Origin: Liolophura sinensis
Lineage: Eukaryota; Mollusca; Polyplacophora; Chitonida; Chitonidae
Reading direction: 5' to 3'
NCBI RefSeq assembly: GCF_032854445.1
Contig: NC_088302.1
Coordinates: 558,001-622,000, forward strand
Length of the DNA stretch: 64,000 nt
A program made the translations under genes and the position numbers. Shown piece by piece: positions 27,201 through 36,926 of the stretch. A model generated the notes under the pieces. That model was not told where the DNA came from, made no database searches, and saw only the letters and a list, made by a program, of their open reading frames with translations. Numbering within the stretch: the first letter of the stretch is position 1; each line of letters starts with the position of its first letter.

Positions 27201-30200
27201 TGTCCCTGTACTGTGACATTTTGGTATGCTCTAATCAGGTGTCTGTCCTGATGCCTCGGTAAGGCAGCATTTACAGAACAGTACAAGGTCTGGGGTGTCC
27301 CTGAACTCTCACCTTTTGCTGTGTGCTAATCAGGTGTGTGTCCTGATGCTTCAGTGAGGCAGCATTTACAGAACAGCACAAAGTCTGAGATGTTCCTGTA
27401 CTGTCATCTTTTGGAGTCTGCTTATCAGATGTCTGTCCTGATGCGTCAGTATGGCAGTATGGAGTTGTAAGCTGTGGATTGATCTGATATATTCATCAGT
27501 TAGATACATGAATCTTCAGTTAGATACATGAATCTTCAGTTAGATACATGAATCTTCAGTTAGATACAGGGGTCTTCAGTTAGACAAACGAGTCTTCAGT
27601 TAGATACATGAGTCATCAGTTAGATACATGAGTCATCAGTTAGATACATGAGTCTTCAGTTAGATATATGAGTCTTCATTTAGATACAGGAGTCATCAGT
27701 TAAATACATGAGTTCAGTTAAATACAGGAGTCTTCAGTTAGATACATGAGTCTTCAGTTAGATACAGGAGTCATCAGTTAGATACATGAGTCTTCAGTTA
27801 GACACACGAGTCTTCATTTAGATATAGGAGTCATCAGTTAGATACATGAGTTCAGTTAGATACATGAGTCTTCAGTTAGATACACGAGTCTTCAGTTAGA
27901 TACAGGAGTCTTCACTTAGATACAGTAGTCTTCAGTTAGATACAGGAGTTTTCAGTTAGATACAGGAGTTTTTAGTTAGACACAGGAGTCTTCAGTTAGA
28001 TACAGGAGTCTTCAGTTAGATACAGGAGTTTTCAGTTAGATACAGGAGTCTTCAGTTAGATACATGAGTTTTCAGTTAGATACAGGAGTCTTCAGTTAGA
28101 TACAGGAGTCTTCAGTTAGATACAGGAGTCTTCAGTTAGATACAGGAGTCTTCAGTTAGATACAGGAGTTTTCAGTTAGATACAGGAGTTCAGTTAGATA
28201 CAGGAGTCTTCAGTTAGATACAAGAGTTTTCAGTTAGATACAGGAGTTTTTAGTTAGACACAGGAGTTTTCAGTTAGATACAGGAGTTTTCAGTTAGATA
28301 CAGGAGTCTTCAGTTAGATACATGAGTTCAGTTAGATACATGAGTTTTCAGTTAGATACAGGAGTTTTCAGTTAGATACAGAAGTCTTCAGTTAGACATA
28401 TGAATCAACAAGCATGAACATAGTTCAGTAATACCTTTTGTCATGTTTCAGATACCTTCAGAAAGAATTTCTCTCATTCACCACTTTAAGAAGCTGCTTG
28501 CTGATGAATGGGTAAGGACTGACTGCTTGTTTACAGATGTAGGGATTTCATTTTCTGTCCACCATGCACTGTTTTTAACTTTCCTTTACAGTTTTGAATC
28601 GCAGATCCTATCATTTTTTTAACAGCTGTATCCAAGTTTCCCATTCTCTTGTGAACCCAAAGTTCAGAATCTATTGACATAAAACTTGGAATTTTTTAAT
28701 GAAAACATAAGGACTTATGTTTGACTTGAAGAAATTGTCAATGTCTGAGTAGATTGGGGCATGATCACTGACGCTGGCCTGCCTAGGGATGTAAGAGGAG
28801 AGAGGTTAGAATATTAAGTTGTTTGTACCAGAACACAGCTTCACTTTTTATTGTCAGTCTGTGAGCCAATCTGATTGACCACTCAAAATCCTGGCTCACT
28901 AGTTCCCTACACCTTAGTATGTATAGGTACTAAGCGAAGCAATCTGGTTAAATCCTATTTATGAATTCTGTCCATGTCCCCTGGCATACAATACATGGGC
29001 TTACCACAAGGAATGTCCTACTGTAATGTCCCCTGGCATACAATACATGGGCTTACCACAAGGAATGTCCTACTGTAATGTCCCCTGGCATACAATACAT
29101 GGGCTTACCACAAGGAATGTCCTACTGTAATGTCCCCTGGCATACAATACATGGGCTTACCACAAGGAATGTCCTACTGTAATGTCCCCTGGCATACAAT
29201 ACATGGGCTTACCACAAGGAATGTCCTACTGTAATGTCCCCTGGCATACAATACATGGGCTTACCACAAGGAATGTCCTACTGTAATGTCCAGTGCACAC
29301 AATACATGGGCTTACCACAAGGAATGTCCTACTGTAATGTCCCCTGGCATACAATACATGGGCTTGCCGCAAGGAATGTCCTACTGTAATGTCCAGTGCA
29401 TACAATACATGGGCTTACCACAAGGAATGTCCTACTGTAATGTCCCCTGGCATACAATACATGGGCTTACCATAAGGAATGTCCTACTGTAATGTCCCCT
29501 GGCATACAATACATGGGCTTACCACAAGGAATGTCCTACTGTAATGTCCAGTGCATACAATACATGGGCTTACCACAAGGAATGTCCTACTGTAATGTCC
29601 AGTGCACACAATACATGGGCTTACCACAAGGAATGTCCTACTGTAATGTCCAGTGCACACAATACATGGGCTTACCACAAGGAATGTCCTACTGTAATGT
29701 CCAGTGCATACAATACATGGGCTTACCACAAGGAATGTCCTACTGTAATGTCCAGTGCACACTACTGTATAATGTGAATACCATTTCTTTTGTTCACCAC
29801 AGAGCAATGGCTGTATTATCGCCAGTGTAGATACATTTGCCTTCAAACCTCAGCACCGGGGGCATTGTACTCCTGTAGCTCTTCTGGGAAAGGAGGTGAG
29901 AAATGTCTCATTTACAGCTTACTATATACCCTTACGATATACCCTAATTCCTCAACTTTCTGTGCATTTATGCACATTTCAAAGTTGATTTTGGAGACAA
30001 AACATTGGTTGGATTGGCCATTTTCAGGGTTTTACAAAATTTGTAATGTTATCAGTCTAAACAAAATAATGCCTTCAGAATATACCTGAAAAACACCTTG
30101 CACGCATGCAAAAATGTTGAAGAATTGTAGTAAACCCATCCATGTCTTCACATGTAATTCGCACCCATCCATCTTACATGTTTGAGAGTAAACGTTTTGT

Positions 30201-33200
30201 CATCCAAGACATTCCAAGATTCACAGTTGCTTAATTTACTTTTGTGTACCTTGCTGAAGTTTTTGACCCTTTGGTCACTGCCATCACACATCAGGACTTA
30301 GGGTATGCGCTTGAGTCAAGGGAGATAACTGTGTGAATGTTTGCTGTTAGCCTACCATGTTCTGTGTTACTGCACTCGTGAGACTGGCAAGTGTTGTAGG
30401 GAGGGGGGCAGGGACTAGTGCAGAAAAATAGTGTTGCCTGATGCAAAGAAATGTGATGAAAGATGATTTAACGCAACACATTTTTTGTTATTCAGGGTTT
30501 TGAGTTGTTTGATCCATTCATCCCAGTGAAAGTTGACACATACAGTGAGAAAGAAATTTATAGTGCACTGGAGTACTTTGCTGACCGCCATTGGATACAG
30601 CATCCTGCAGGTAGGTCGGACTTCACAACCTGACAACCTCACTCTCCCTCACAACCTCACTCTGGTACAGCATCCCAAAGGTAGGTCAGACTTCACTCTC
30701 CCTCAAAACCTCACTCTAGTACAGCATCCCGAAGGTAGGTCAGACTTTACTCTGTCTCACAACCTCACTCTCCCTCACAACCTCACTCTGATACAGCATC
30801 CCGAAGGTAGGTCAGACTTCACTCTCCTTCAAAACCTCACTCTGGTACAGCATCCCGAAGGTAGGTCAGACTTCACTCTCCCTCAAAACCTCACTCTAGT
30901 ACAGCATCCCGAAGGTAGGTCAGACTTCACTCTGTTTCACAACCTCACTCTGGTACAGCATCCCGAAGGTAGGTCAGACTTCACTCTCCTTCAAAACCTC
31001 ACTCTGGTACAGCATCCCGAAGGTAGGTCAGACTTCACTCTCCCTCAAAACCTCACTCTAGTACAGCATCCCGAAGGTAGGTCAGACTTCACTCTGTTTC
31101 ACAACCTCACTCTCCCTCACAACCTCACTCTGATACAGCATCCCAAAAGTAGGTCAGACTTCACTCTCCCTCAAAACCTCACTCTGGTACAGCATCCCGA
31201 AGGTAGGTCAGACTTCACTCTGTCTCACAACCTCACTGTCCCTCACAACTTCACTTCGGTACAGCATCCCGAAGGTAGATCAGACTTCACTCTCCCTCAA
31301 AATGTCACTCTGGTACAGTAAAGTCATGCCTTATGTCTGGACATAACGATTTTCTTTTAGCTAGAAACAGGGCCCATTGTCACAGTGAGGTGGACAACAT
31401 TTTTTTTAGCGTAAGTTTGTCGTATGATATTTTGTACGTCACTATTACCGCACCATTGTCCTATATGTGCGATTATCATGTTTGTGAAACTAGGCCACGA
31501 AAAGGTCAGGTTCCCAATTTACCACTAAAGGTCGGAAATCCTGTAATTAAAGTAGAACTCCAGTCCTGGGCCTGATTTTCCTGAATCAATTCTGACCGTT
31601 TAAAATGTAGAAAATGGAGGGAAAACGGCAGAATTTGGTGATCAACCATCAAAAAATGTACTCAACCACGACAGAGTCACCATTGATCTTGTGCGGTGAC
31701 AGCGGTACATTGGCTGCAGGCATCTGAGGCTTCCCTATGTGTACAACAGGAGATAATCGTTATAGTTTTACAGCTTACGTTATGTGAGCCAAGATCAGTC
31801 ATCATATCGCCCAGTCGCTATGATGTCCACGCTTTTCTAAAATCTATTACGACTCAGGTATCTTATCTTATATATCAGCCTATCTTTCAAAATATTTGTT
31901 GTAAAACTGTTTTACTTCTATGATTTTCAGGGTGCTAATTTAGAGGTGTACACATAGGGGTAATTATAGATTAAGTCGTACCATGGTTTCAGGAAAAGCA
32001 CGTAATGGGTAGGCCTAATGCATACAGAACTTGTTCATATATAATTCATGATGTCACCAGGCCAGAAATCTGCAGTTGACAAGATAGGCACAAGGTCCAA
32101 CTTTAATGGGTTTTTCTAAGTGGAACTACATGGATTTAACATAATTTTTTTTAAATGTAGTTTACAGACTAACAAAGCAAAAAAATATTGTCTCAGGAAC
32201 ATTTAGTGTGAAAATAAAGCCCGTGGGGAGTTAGTCTTGACTGAGGCATATCACACTTGATTCCTTGTTTCACATCACACTTGATTCCTTGTTTCACATC
32301 ACTGCCGAGATGTCATTTGAACAATTGCCACATAACTCAATATTTCAATGCCAGATATTGTCATAAAAAGATGCAATTATGAAAAAATCTGGCCAAAATA
32401 AGGAAAAGGAAAATTTTTTCACTTCCCGAATCATTTTTTCAAATGTTTGGGGAATTGTGCGAGGAAACAAGGAATCAGATGTCATTGGCCTAATATGAAA
32501 CAATGAATCAAATGCCTGTTGTGTTGAGCATGGTGAATTATGCAGCTTAGGAATACAGGAAGTGTGAGAGGAAACAAGGAATCAAATGTCATTGGCCTGA
32601 TGTGTTGAGCATGGTGAATTATGCAGCTTAGCAATACAGGAAGTGTGAGAGGAAACAAGGAATCAAATGTCATTGGCCTGATGTGTTGAGCATGGTGAAT
32701 TATGCAGCTTAGGAATACAGGAAGCGTGAGGGTAAACAAGGTATCAGATGTCATTGGCCTGATGTGTTGAGCACGGTGAATTATGCAGCTTAGGAATAAA
32801 GGAAGTGAGGGTAAACAAGGAATCAAATGTCATTGGCCTGATGTGTTGAACATGGTGAATTATGCAGCTTAGGAATACAGGAAGCATGAGGGTAAACAAG
32901 GTATCAGATGTCATTGGCCTGATGTGTTGAGCATGGTGAATTATGCAGCTTAGCAATACAGGAAGTGTGAGGGTAAACAAGGAATCAGATGTCATTGGCC
33001 TGATGTGTTGAGCATGGTGAATTATGCAGTTTAGGAATACAGGAATTGTGAGAGGAAACAAGGAATCAAATGTCATTGGCCTGATGTGTTGAGCATGGTG
33101 AATTATGCAGTTTAGGAATACAGGAATTGTGAGAGGAAACAAGGAATCAAATGTCATTGGCCTGATGTGTTGAGCATGGTGAATTATGCAGCTTAGGAAT

Positions 33201-33958
33201 ACAGGAAGTGTGAGGGTAAACAAGGAATCAAATGTCATTGGCCTGATGTGTTGAGCATGGTGAATTATGCAGCTTAGGAATACAGGAAGTGTGAGGGTAA
33301 ACAAGGAATCAAATGTCATTGGCCTGATGTGTTGAGCATGGTGAATTATGTAGCTTAGGAATACAGAAAGTGTGAGAGGAAACAAGGAATCAAATGTCAT
33401 CGGCCTGATGTGTTGTGCATGGTGAATAATGCAGCTTAGGAATACAGGAAGTGTGAGGGTAAACAAGGAATCAAATGTCATTGGCCTGATGTGTTGAGCA
33501 TGGTGAAGGATACAGGAAATGTTAATAGGTACATTTGAAAAGCTGGGTGTTAAAGGCAAGCAGGAAGTGTACTTGACTATAATTAGTTATGGTGTGTATT
33601 TGCATCCAGAAATGTATTTTTGTGGGCCGACTTTATCTCAAGTGCAGCCTACAGCTGTATCTGTATGTGTAGGCCACACGTGTGACTTACAGCTGTACCT
33701 ACATGTGTGGCCTATAGCTGTACCCACACGTGTGGCTTACAGCTGTACCCACACGCGTGGTTTACAGCTGTACCTACACGTGTGGCTTACAGCTGTACCT
33801 AGATGTGTGGCCTACAGCTGTACCTACACGCGTGGCTTACAGGTGTCAGAAATGGTAATTGTTGATTTTCAGGTCACACAGAAGAAGGCCGCAAGGAATT
33901 AATTTACAAATCGGGATACAACCCCTACCTACTGGACAGAGCTGTGGCCCCCTTGTAG
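15239..33958 (+). CDS. DAP3: Small ribosomal subunit protein mS29 / death-associated protein 3
   Basis: Coding exons: 15239-15302, 16119-16345, 16717-16818, 16995-17103, 21845-21937, 22939-23075, 24332-24406, 25279-25358, 26757-26835, 28452-28511, 29803-29895, 30496-30610, 33873-33958. All have AG/GT borders and phases fit throughout, giving 1320 nt or 439 residues (human 398). The P-loop is GERGTGKT at about residues 169-176; LMVAIDGVN near residue 304 is the Walker B-like strand. Other blocks match the family, e.g. CLMVRKPALE (exon 4), YTWSKREVTE (exon 7), ALLGKEGFELFDPFIPV (exons 11-12) and HTEEGRKEL in the last exon. The protein is a GTP-binding component of the mitochondrial small ribosomal subunit, also linked to apoptosis. 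Exon 1 is the least certain: it was chosen because its Arg-rich sequence suits a mitochondrial presequence and its phase fits exon 2. Nearly every intron from intron 4 on is filled with a minisatellite. Confidence 0.93.
15481..15732 (-). mobile_element. tRNA-derived SINE in DAP3 intron 1
   Basis: Minus-strand copy: the 3' end (TGGTGTTTTACGTCGTACTC) comes first, then the central conserved module (GACGGCGGCCAGTATTATGG). Next comes the reverse complement of a B box (GGACTTGAACTCACAGCGAT), and it ends at GAGGCCC, the head of the tRNA-like part. It is clearly diverged from the other full copies at 26121, 50920 and 54741. It lies between DAP3 exons 1 and 2. Confidence 0.85.
17155..21670 (+). repeat. 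27-bp minisatellite, about 165 units, DAP3 intron 4
   Basis: The unit is CATCACACTGTGGATGTACT plus GTGTCTG. It fills almost all of the intron between exons 4 (ends 17103) and 5 (starts 21845). Because 27 is a multiple of 3 and the unit has few stops, open frames up to 460 codons appear on both strands; they encode Cys/His-rich nonapeptide repeats with no start context and are not genes. Variants (TGTAGTG, TGAACTG, TGCTGTCTG, TGTACTGTGATG) are arranged in higher-order blocks: a segment starting near 18419 recurs 250 bp later, and a marker CATCACAATTTGGATG recurs about 1.0 kb apart (19601 and 20602). Confidence 0.95.
21970..22600 (+). repeat. 48-bp minisatellite in DAP3 intron 5
   Basis: Units contain GTACTTGAGGTCACATGTT, CAGATGTGAGGTTTTCAGGA and GGTCAGAT; GTAC anchors lie at 22301, 22349 and 22397. 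Partial units occur before and after the SINE at 22080-22258, so the SINE seems to have landed inside the array. Each unit includes TTTTCAGGA, which looks like a weak splice acceptor, but no exon sequence is copied here. Confidence 0.85.
22080..22258 (+). mobile_element. SINE copy inside the 48-bp array
   Basis: Plus-strand copy with GCGCAATGACCCAGGGCCTC, a B box (GAGTTCAAGTCC), the central module (AACTTGCGAATGGTC, CCCCCGAGCTCTGCTCG) and GGCGGCCGTTGTATAAGTGA. The first part of the tRNA-like head and the A-rich tail are missing or degraded. Confidence 0.8.
22671..22701. repeat. TA microsatellite
   Basis: Runs of TATATA flank a single CA in DAP3 intron 5. A simple repeat with nothing further to note. 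Confidence 0.9.
23430..23947 (+). repeat. 33-bp minisatellite in DAP3 intron 6
   Basis: The unit is TGTGGACTCATTGTTGTGTT followed by GTACAGTCTGTCT, about 15 copies. It leads directly into the duplicated exon 7 units. The unit shares TGTGGAC with the last codons of exon 7 (GTTGTGGAC), and its GTGTTATACAG resembles the exon 7 acceptor (GTGTTATGTTTACAG), so array and exon probably recombined through these short matches. Long open frames on both strands are repeat artefacts (11-residue periods). Confidence 0.92.
23948..24331 (+). repeat. Three tandem copies of DAP3 exon 7 lacking a donor
   Basis: The first 72 bases of exon 7 plus its TTTACAG acceptor recur at 23948, 24076 and 24204 before the intact exon at 24332; spacing is exactly 128 bp. 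In the three extra copies the sequence after GTTGTGGAC runs into the 33-bp intronic repeat (TCATTGTTGTG) instead of CAT|GTGAGT, so they keep the 3' splice site but lack the normal 5' splice site. Copies are nearly identical, which indicates a recent expansion. They should not be counted as separate coding exons without transcript support. Confidence 0.93.
25480..26515 (+). repeat. 20-bp minisatellite in DAP3 intron 8
   Basis: The unit is TACCCATCTTCATTAAGCTG with variants TATCC, TACCT and TTAGGCTG, roughly 38 copies. It is split by a SINE at 26121-26396, after which about five more degenerate units follow. Confidence 0.95.
26121..26396 (+). mobile_element. Full-length tRNA-derived SINE inserted in the 20-bp array
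   Basis: Order: tRNA-like head with A box (GTGGCTCAGTCGGTTAGCAC) and B box (GAGTTCAAGTCC), central conserved module (TGCGGATGGTCCTGGGTTTC), the family 3' end (GAGTACGGCGTAAAACACCA) and a poly-A tail of about 24. The sequence ATTAAGCTATA stands on both sides; it may be a target-site duplication, though the host array itself contains near-identical words. The insertion postdates the array. Confidence 0.92.
27497..28400 (+). repeat. 20-bp minisatellite in DAP3 intron 9
   Basis: The unit is CTTCAGTTAGATACAGGAGT with T/C and ATG variants, about 45 copies, ending shortly before exon 10 (28452). The unit's TTTTCAGTTAGATACA is similar to the exon 10 acceptor region (GTTTCAGATACCTTCAG). Origin from that boundary is possible but not clear. 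Confidence 0.95.
28975..29765 (+). repeat. 52-bp minisatellite in DAP3 intron 10
   Basis: The unit contains AATGTCCCCTGGCATACAAT, ACATGGGCTTACCACAAGGA and ATGTCCTACTGT, about 15 units with exact 52 bp spacing. Two subtypes differ by CCCCTGGCATA versus CCAGTGCAYA; the first predominates on the left and the second on the right. Open frames on both strands are artefacts. Confidence 0.95.
29938..30095 (+). repeat. Dispersed repeat B, copy 2
   Basis: Same-orientation relative of 7908-8065, here in DAP3 intron 11. It shares CTAATTCCTCAACTTT, an ACATTGGTTG-type block, TTATCAGTC and AATAATGCC-TCAGAATAT. Unclassified non-autonomous element; no terminal repeats or coding capacity seen. Confidence 0.65.
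30611..31320 (+). repeat. 54-bp array made from the DAP3 exon 12 splice donor
   Basis: The true exon 12 ends ATACAGCATCCTGCAG|GTAGGT. Downstream, about 11 units each carry TACAGCATCCCGAAGGTAGG followed by TCAGACTTCACTC, i.e. a copy of the exon's last 15 bases and the GTAGGT donor. Read in the exon 12 frame, a TGA comes at 30631-30633, so use of any downstream donor would truncate the protein. The 262-codon open frame through the array is in a different frame from the exon and is an artefact of the 54 bp period. Confidence 0.93.
31330..32455. other. DAP3 intron 12, unique part
   Basis: No exon, SINE or array recognised, apart from a short direct repeat near 32265-32300 (CACTTGATTCCTTGTTTCAC twice). 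That word partly matches, in reverse complement, the GAAACAAGGAATCA of the neighbouring 81-bp array. Confidence 0.5.
32460..33515. repeat. 81-bp minisatellite in DAP3 intron 12
   Basis: About 13 units containing ATGTCATTGGCCTGATGTGT, TGAGCATGGTGAATTATGCA and GAGGGTAAACAAGGAATCA. The period is a multiple of 3, producing a 271-codon minus-strand open frame with 27-residue repeats that is not a gene. Confidence 0.93.
33640..33850 (+). repeat. 25-bp minisatellite just before the last DAP3 exon
   Basis: Units such as GTGTGGCTTACAGCTGTACC followed by TACAC, about eight copies. Each contains TTACAG and so resembles a splice acceptor. The last unit ends only about 20 bp before the real pyrimidine-rich acceptor TTGATTTTCAG. 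Confidence 0.85.
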
Positions 33959-34592
33959 TGTCTGGTACAACATACAACCCCTACCTACAGGGCAGAGCTG
34001 TGCCCCCCCCCCCCCCTTGTAGTGCCTGGTACAACATACAATCTCTACCTACTGGGCAGAACTGTGCCCCATTTGTAGTGTCTGGTACAAGATACAACCC
34101 CTACCTACTTGTCAGAGCTGTGGCCCCTCTTGTAGTGCCTGGTACAAGACACAACCCCTACCTACAGGGCACAGTTGTAGACCGCTTGTAGTGTTTGGTA
34201 CAAGATACAACCCCTACTTTCTGGCCAGAGCTGTGGCCCCCTTGTAGTGTCTGGTACAAGACACAACCCCTACCTACAGGGCACAGCTGTAGCCCGCTTG
34301 TAGTGTTTGGTACAAGATACAACCCCTACCTTCTGGCCAGAGCTGTGGCCCCCTTGTAGTGTCTGGTACAAGACACAACCCCTACCTACAGGGCACAGCT
34401 GTAGCCCGCTTGTAGTATTTGGTACAAGATACAACCCCTACCTTCTGGCCAGAGCTGTGGCCCCCTTGTAGTGTCTGGTACAAGACACAACCCCTACCTA
34501 CAGGGCACAGCTGTAGCCCGCTTGTAGTGTTTGGTACAAGATACAACCCCTACCTTCTGGCCAGAGCTGTGGCCCCCTTTTAGTGTTCGGTA
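33959..34592 (+). repeat. 56-bp array made from the DAP3 stop-codon exon
   Basis: The last exon ends ACAACCCCTACCTACTGGAC, AGAGCTGTGGCCCCCTTGTAG. Starting 56 bp downstream (33974) the same stretch plus TGTCTGGTACAAGAT is repeated about 11 more times (33974, 34038, 34094, 34151, 34207 and on). From 34151 two subtypes alternate (CTACAGGGCACAG..GCCCGCTTG and TTCTGGCCAGAG..GCCCCCTTG), so the recent unit is a 112 bp dimer. One unit has a run of 13 C. The array forms most of the predicted 3' UTR. Confidence 0.93.
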
Positions 34593-34651
34593 GATTCAGT
34601 TTGAACGCATGTATTTGACCATGTACTTTGTGAAGTGTCTTCTAAAACATG

Positions 34652-34657
34652 AATAAA
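34652..34657 (+). terminator. Candidate DAP3 polyadenylation signal
   Basis: AATAAA in ACATGAATAAATGTC, the first canonical signal I see after the DAP3 stop codon and about 60 bp beyond the 56-bp array. Use of this site would put the whole array in the 3' UTR. Confidence 0.5.
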
Positions 34658-35109
34658 TGTCATTAAGATTTTGAACTCGCTCTGCTTTGTTAACACTTTT
34701 GGGTGGGGCTTGCAGCAGCTCAGCTATTAGCCCTTGACCATTGAGGTCACATGCTTGAATCCAACTCTGGCTCTTGACTGCAGCTGTATGGGTTGTCAGG
34801 TACCTCATGAAGATCATACGGTAGGCTTACTTTGGCTACTTTGTTTCTTCCATCCAATCCAACAAATAAAATTTGCGGTAATTTTAAAGTCTAGGATATG
34901 GGTACGTATTTCCTAAATCAGTCTCAATAACTTGTGATTTTTCACCAGTTCCCATATTGTAAAGGAAGAGCACACCTGTACGAGACACATGAATGCAAAA
35001 CTTCAGCTCAATACATCAGCTACTTAAACATCTACCTTAATATCTATTCTGATTCCCAAAAGGGAGTTGAAGGTCAGGGCATCAACATAATGTCATTGGG
35101 AAGTTTTGA

Positions 35110-35520
35110 GTTCGAACTCTTCTGGTAAAAAATGTCATGCAACTATTGCGGGATCATATTTGCTATAACATGGGTGTTGGAAAAAGGTTTCGCAAAAAGT
35201 TTTGCAAAAAGTTATTTAAAGTATAAAATTAAGAAAATTGAGGAGTTGAACTTTTGTGAACTTCAGAAGTTTCTAAAGCAAAGGGGTGTCATTTGTGCCC
35301 CTTGAACACGGTAAGACAAGTGATTGGTAAAGGAACACGGTCAGACAAGTGATTGGTAAAGGAACACGGTCAGACAAGTGATTGGTAAATTAATGTCTGC
35401 AAACATTGCCCAACATTTTTCACAACTTACAGGATCAGTGTTTTTACCTTCAAAAGCATTTTGAGTTTGAACTCAAAACTCCCCTACTGCACAACCTCAG
35501 CTCAATACATGCAGTACTCC
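35110..35520 (+). repeat. Dispersed repeat A, copy 1
   Basis: Aligns by eye with 50790-51350 (which carries a SINE insertion). Shared blocks are CATAACATGG, AAATTGAG.A-TTTGTGAACTT, GTGATTGGTAAATTAATGTC and TTTTCACAACTTACAGGAT-like sequence. This copy has an internal triplication of about 30 bp (AACACGGTCAGACAAGTGAT) at 35310-35385. No coding capacity; class unknown. Confidence 0.65.
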
Positions 35521-35627
35521 AACACACAAGAAGTAAAGTGATGAATTTTGTAATGTTATGGTAAATAACATAGGCACAGAATTTACATGAATGTAAGACC
35601 AGAATCCATCACCCTTAATTCATTTAT

Positions 35628-35815
35628 TTCACTTATTTATTTGACTGGTGCTTGTGTCACGCCGTAACTAAAAACATTTCACATTCACACCTGTATATGA
35701 CAACCAGGATTATGGTGAGATTTATTATTTACTGTTCAATTGGAGTTTTACACCATCCTCAGGAATATTTCACTAATGCGACGACAACCAGCATTATGGT
35801 GAGATTTATTATTTA
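35628..35815 (-). repeat. Two SINE 3'-end fragments in tandem
   Basis: Decayed copies of the SINE 3' module in minus orientation: TTATTTGACTGGTGCTTGTG.. and CAATTGGAGTTTTACACCAT.., each followed by CAGGATTATGGTGAGA or CAGCATTATGGTGAGA. They look like a local duplication of one fragment. Confidence 0.55.
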
Positions 35816-36217
35816 CTGTTCAATTGGAGTTTCACTTATAATGAGTTTAGTTCACCACTCTTGACACAACAAAACATCATCAGACTTTGTTAGAATGTAT
35901 GTCTGCTTTTTTTTACCCGGACTGCAAACAGAATGACCAGACTGGATGAGATGGTATCATGAGTGACAGAATGTGGACTGGATACAGGCTATTTACATCA
36001 TCGTGCTAGTGCATTTAACTTGATACTGGTCTGGTCTGGTCTGGTCTGGTCTGATCTGGCTGCCTTCCGCCTTCAAATCCAATAAGTAAATATTATTGGT
36101 GATGAATGTGTCTGGTTTATTGTGAGCATGGTTCAATCTTAAAACACTACAGAAATGCCTCATTCTTAAAAGGTTGCATTAAAGGGGACACTAACAAATA
36201 ATCTGCATTCATGTGAA

Positions 36218-36425
36218 TGGCCAGCCACGATCACATGACATACCCAAATCTGCCTTTTGCCAGCCACGATCACAACACGCCCAAATCTGCCTTCTGCCAG
36301 CCACGATCACATGACATGCCCAAATCTGCCTTCTGCCAGCCACAATCACATCACATGACACGCCCAAATCTGCCTTCTGCCAGCCACGATCACATGACAC
36401 GCCCAAATCTGCCTTCTGCCAGAAT
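36218..36425. repeat. 39-bp minisatellite
   Basis: About five units of CCAGCCACGATCACATGACA plus CGCCCAAATCTGCCTTCTG, between the convergent DAP3 and RPA2 genes. It could lie in the RPA2 3' UTR if the distal poly-A signal (AATAAA on the minus strand at 36116-36121) is used. Confidence 0.9.
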
Positions 36426-36477
36426 GTGGCTCATGTAAACTATCTTATAGAATCACTTGTACATGTATGGTGCAAAT

Positions 36478-36745
36478 CCTTCTAGGGCCACAAATACTTT
36501 GCAAGTTCTCCTGGGAAATCAAATATGTTGCAAGTCCTTCTGGAACCACAAATATCTTGCAAGTCCTTCTGGAACCACAAACATCTTGCATGTCCTTCTG
36601 GAACGGCAAGTACATTGCACGTCCTTCTGGAACCACAAATATCTTGCAAGTCCTTCCAGAACTACAAATACATTGCCAGTCCTTCTGGAACCACAAACAC
36701 ATTGCAACTCCTTCTGGAACCACCAATATTCTTCTAGAACCACAG
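36478..36745. repeat. 29-bp minisatellite
   Basis: About nine units of CTTGCAAGTCCTTCTGGAAC plus CACAAATAT with exact 29 bp spacing (36501, 36530, 36559, 36588). Frames on both strands are repeat translation. Confidence 0.92.
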
Positions 36746-36926
36746 ATATGTGTATATCTCTTCAGCTATGAACTATGAACGGTGTGGGTTAACAGAAAAA
36801 TTGGCAAGTTAACATTGAATTGTCAATGTTACACCCTGTACAGTGTGGACAAGAAATGGAGCTTCCAGAAGTGTGGACAATTTACAATAAAGAACAAAAC
36901 CAAAGATCCAGTGATCCACTAGCTGC

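Noticed and set aside
30533-31321. 262-residue repeat protein
   Set aside because: The frame differs from the DAP3 exon 12 frame and follows the 54-bp donor-derived array; no independent start context.
32744-33559. 271-residue minus-strand repeat protein
   Set aside because: An 81-bp array translation inside DAP3 intron 12.
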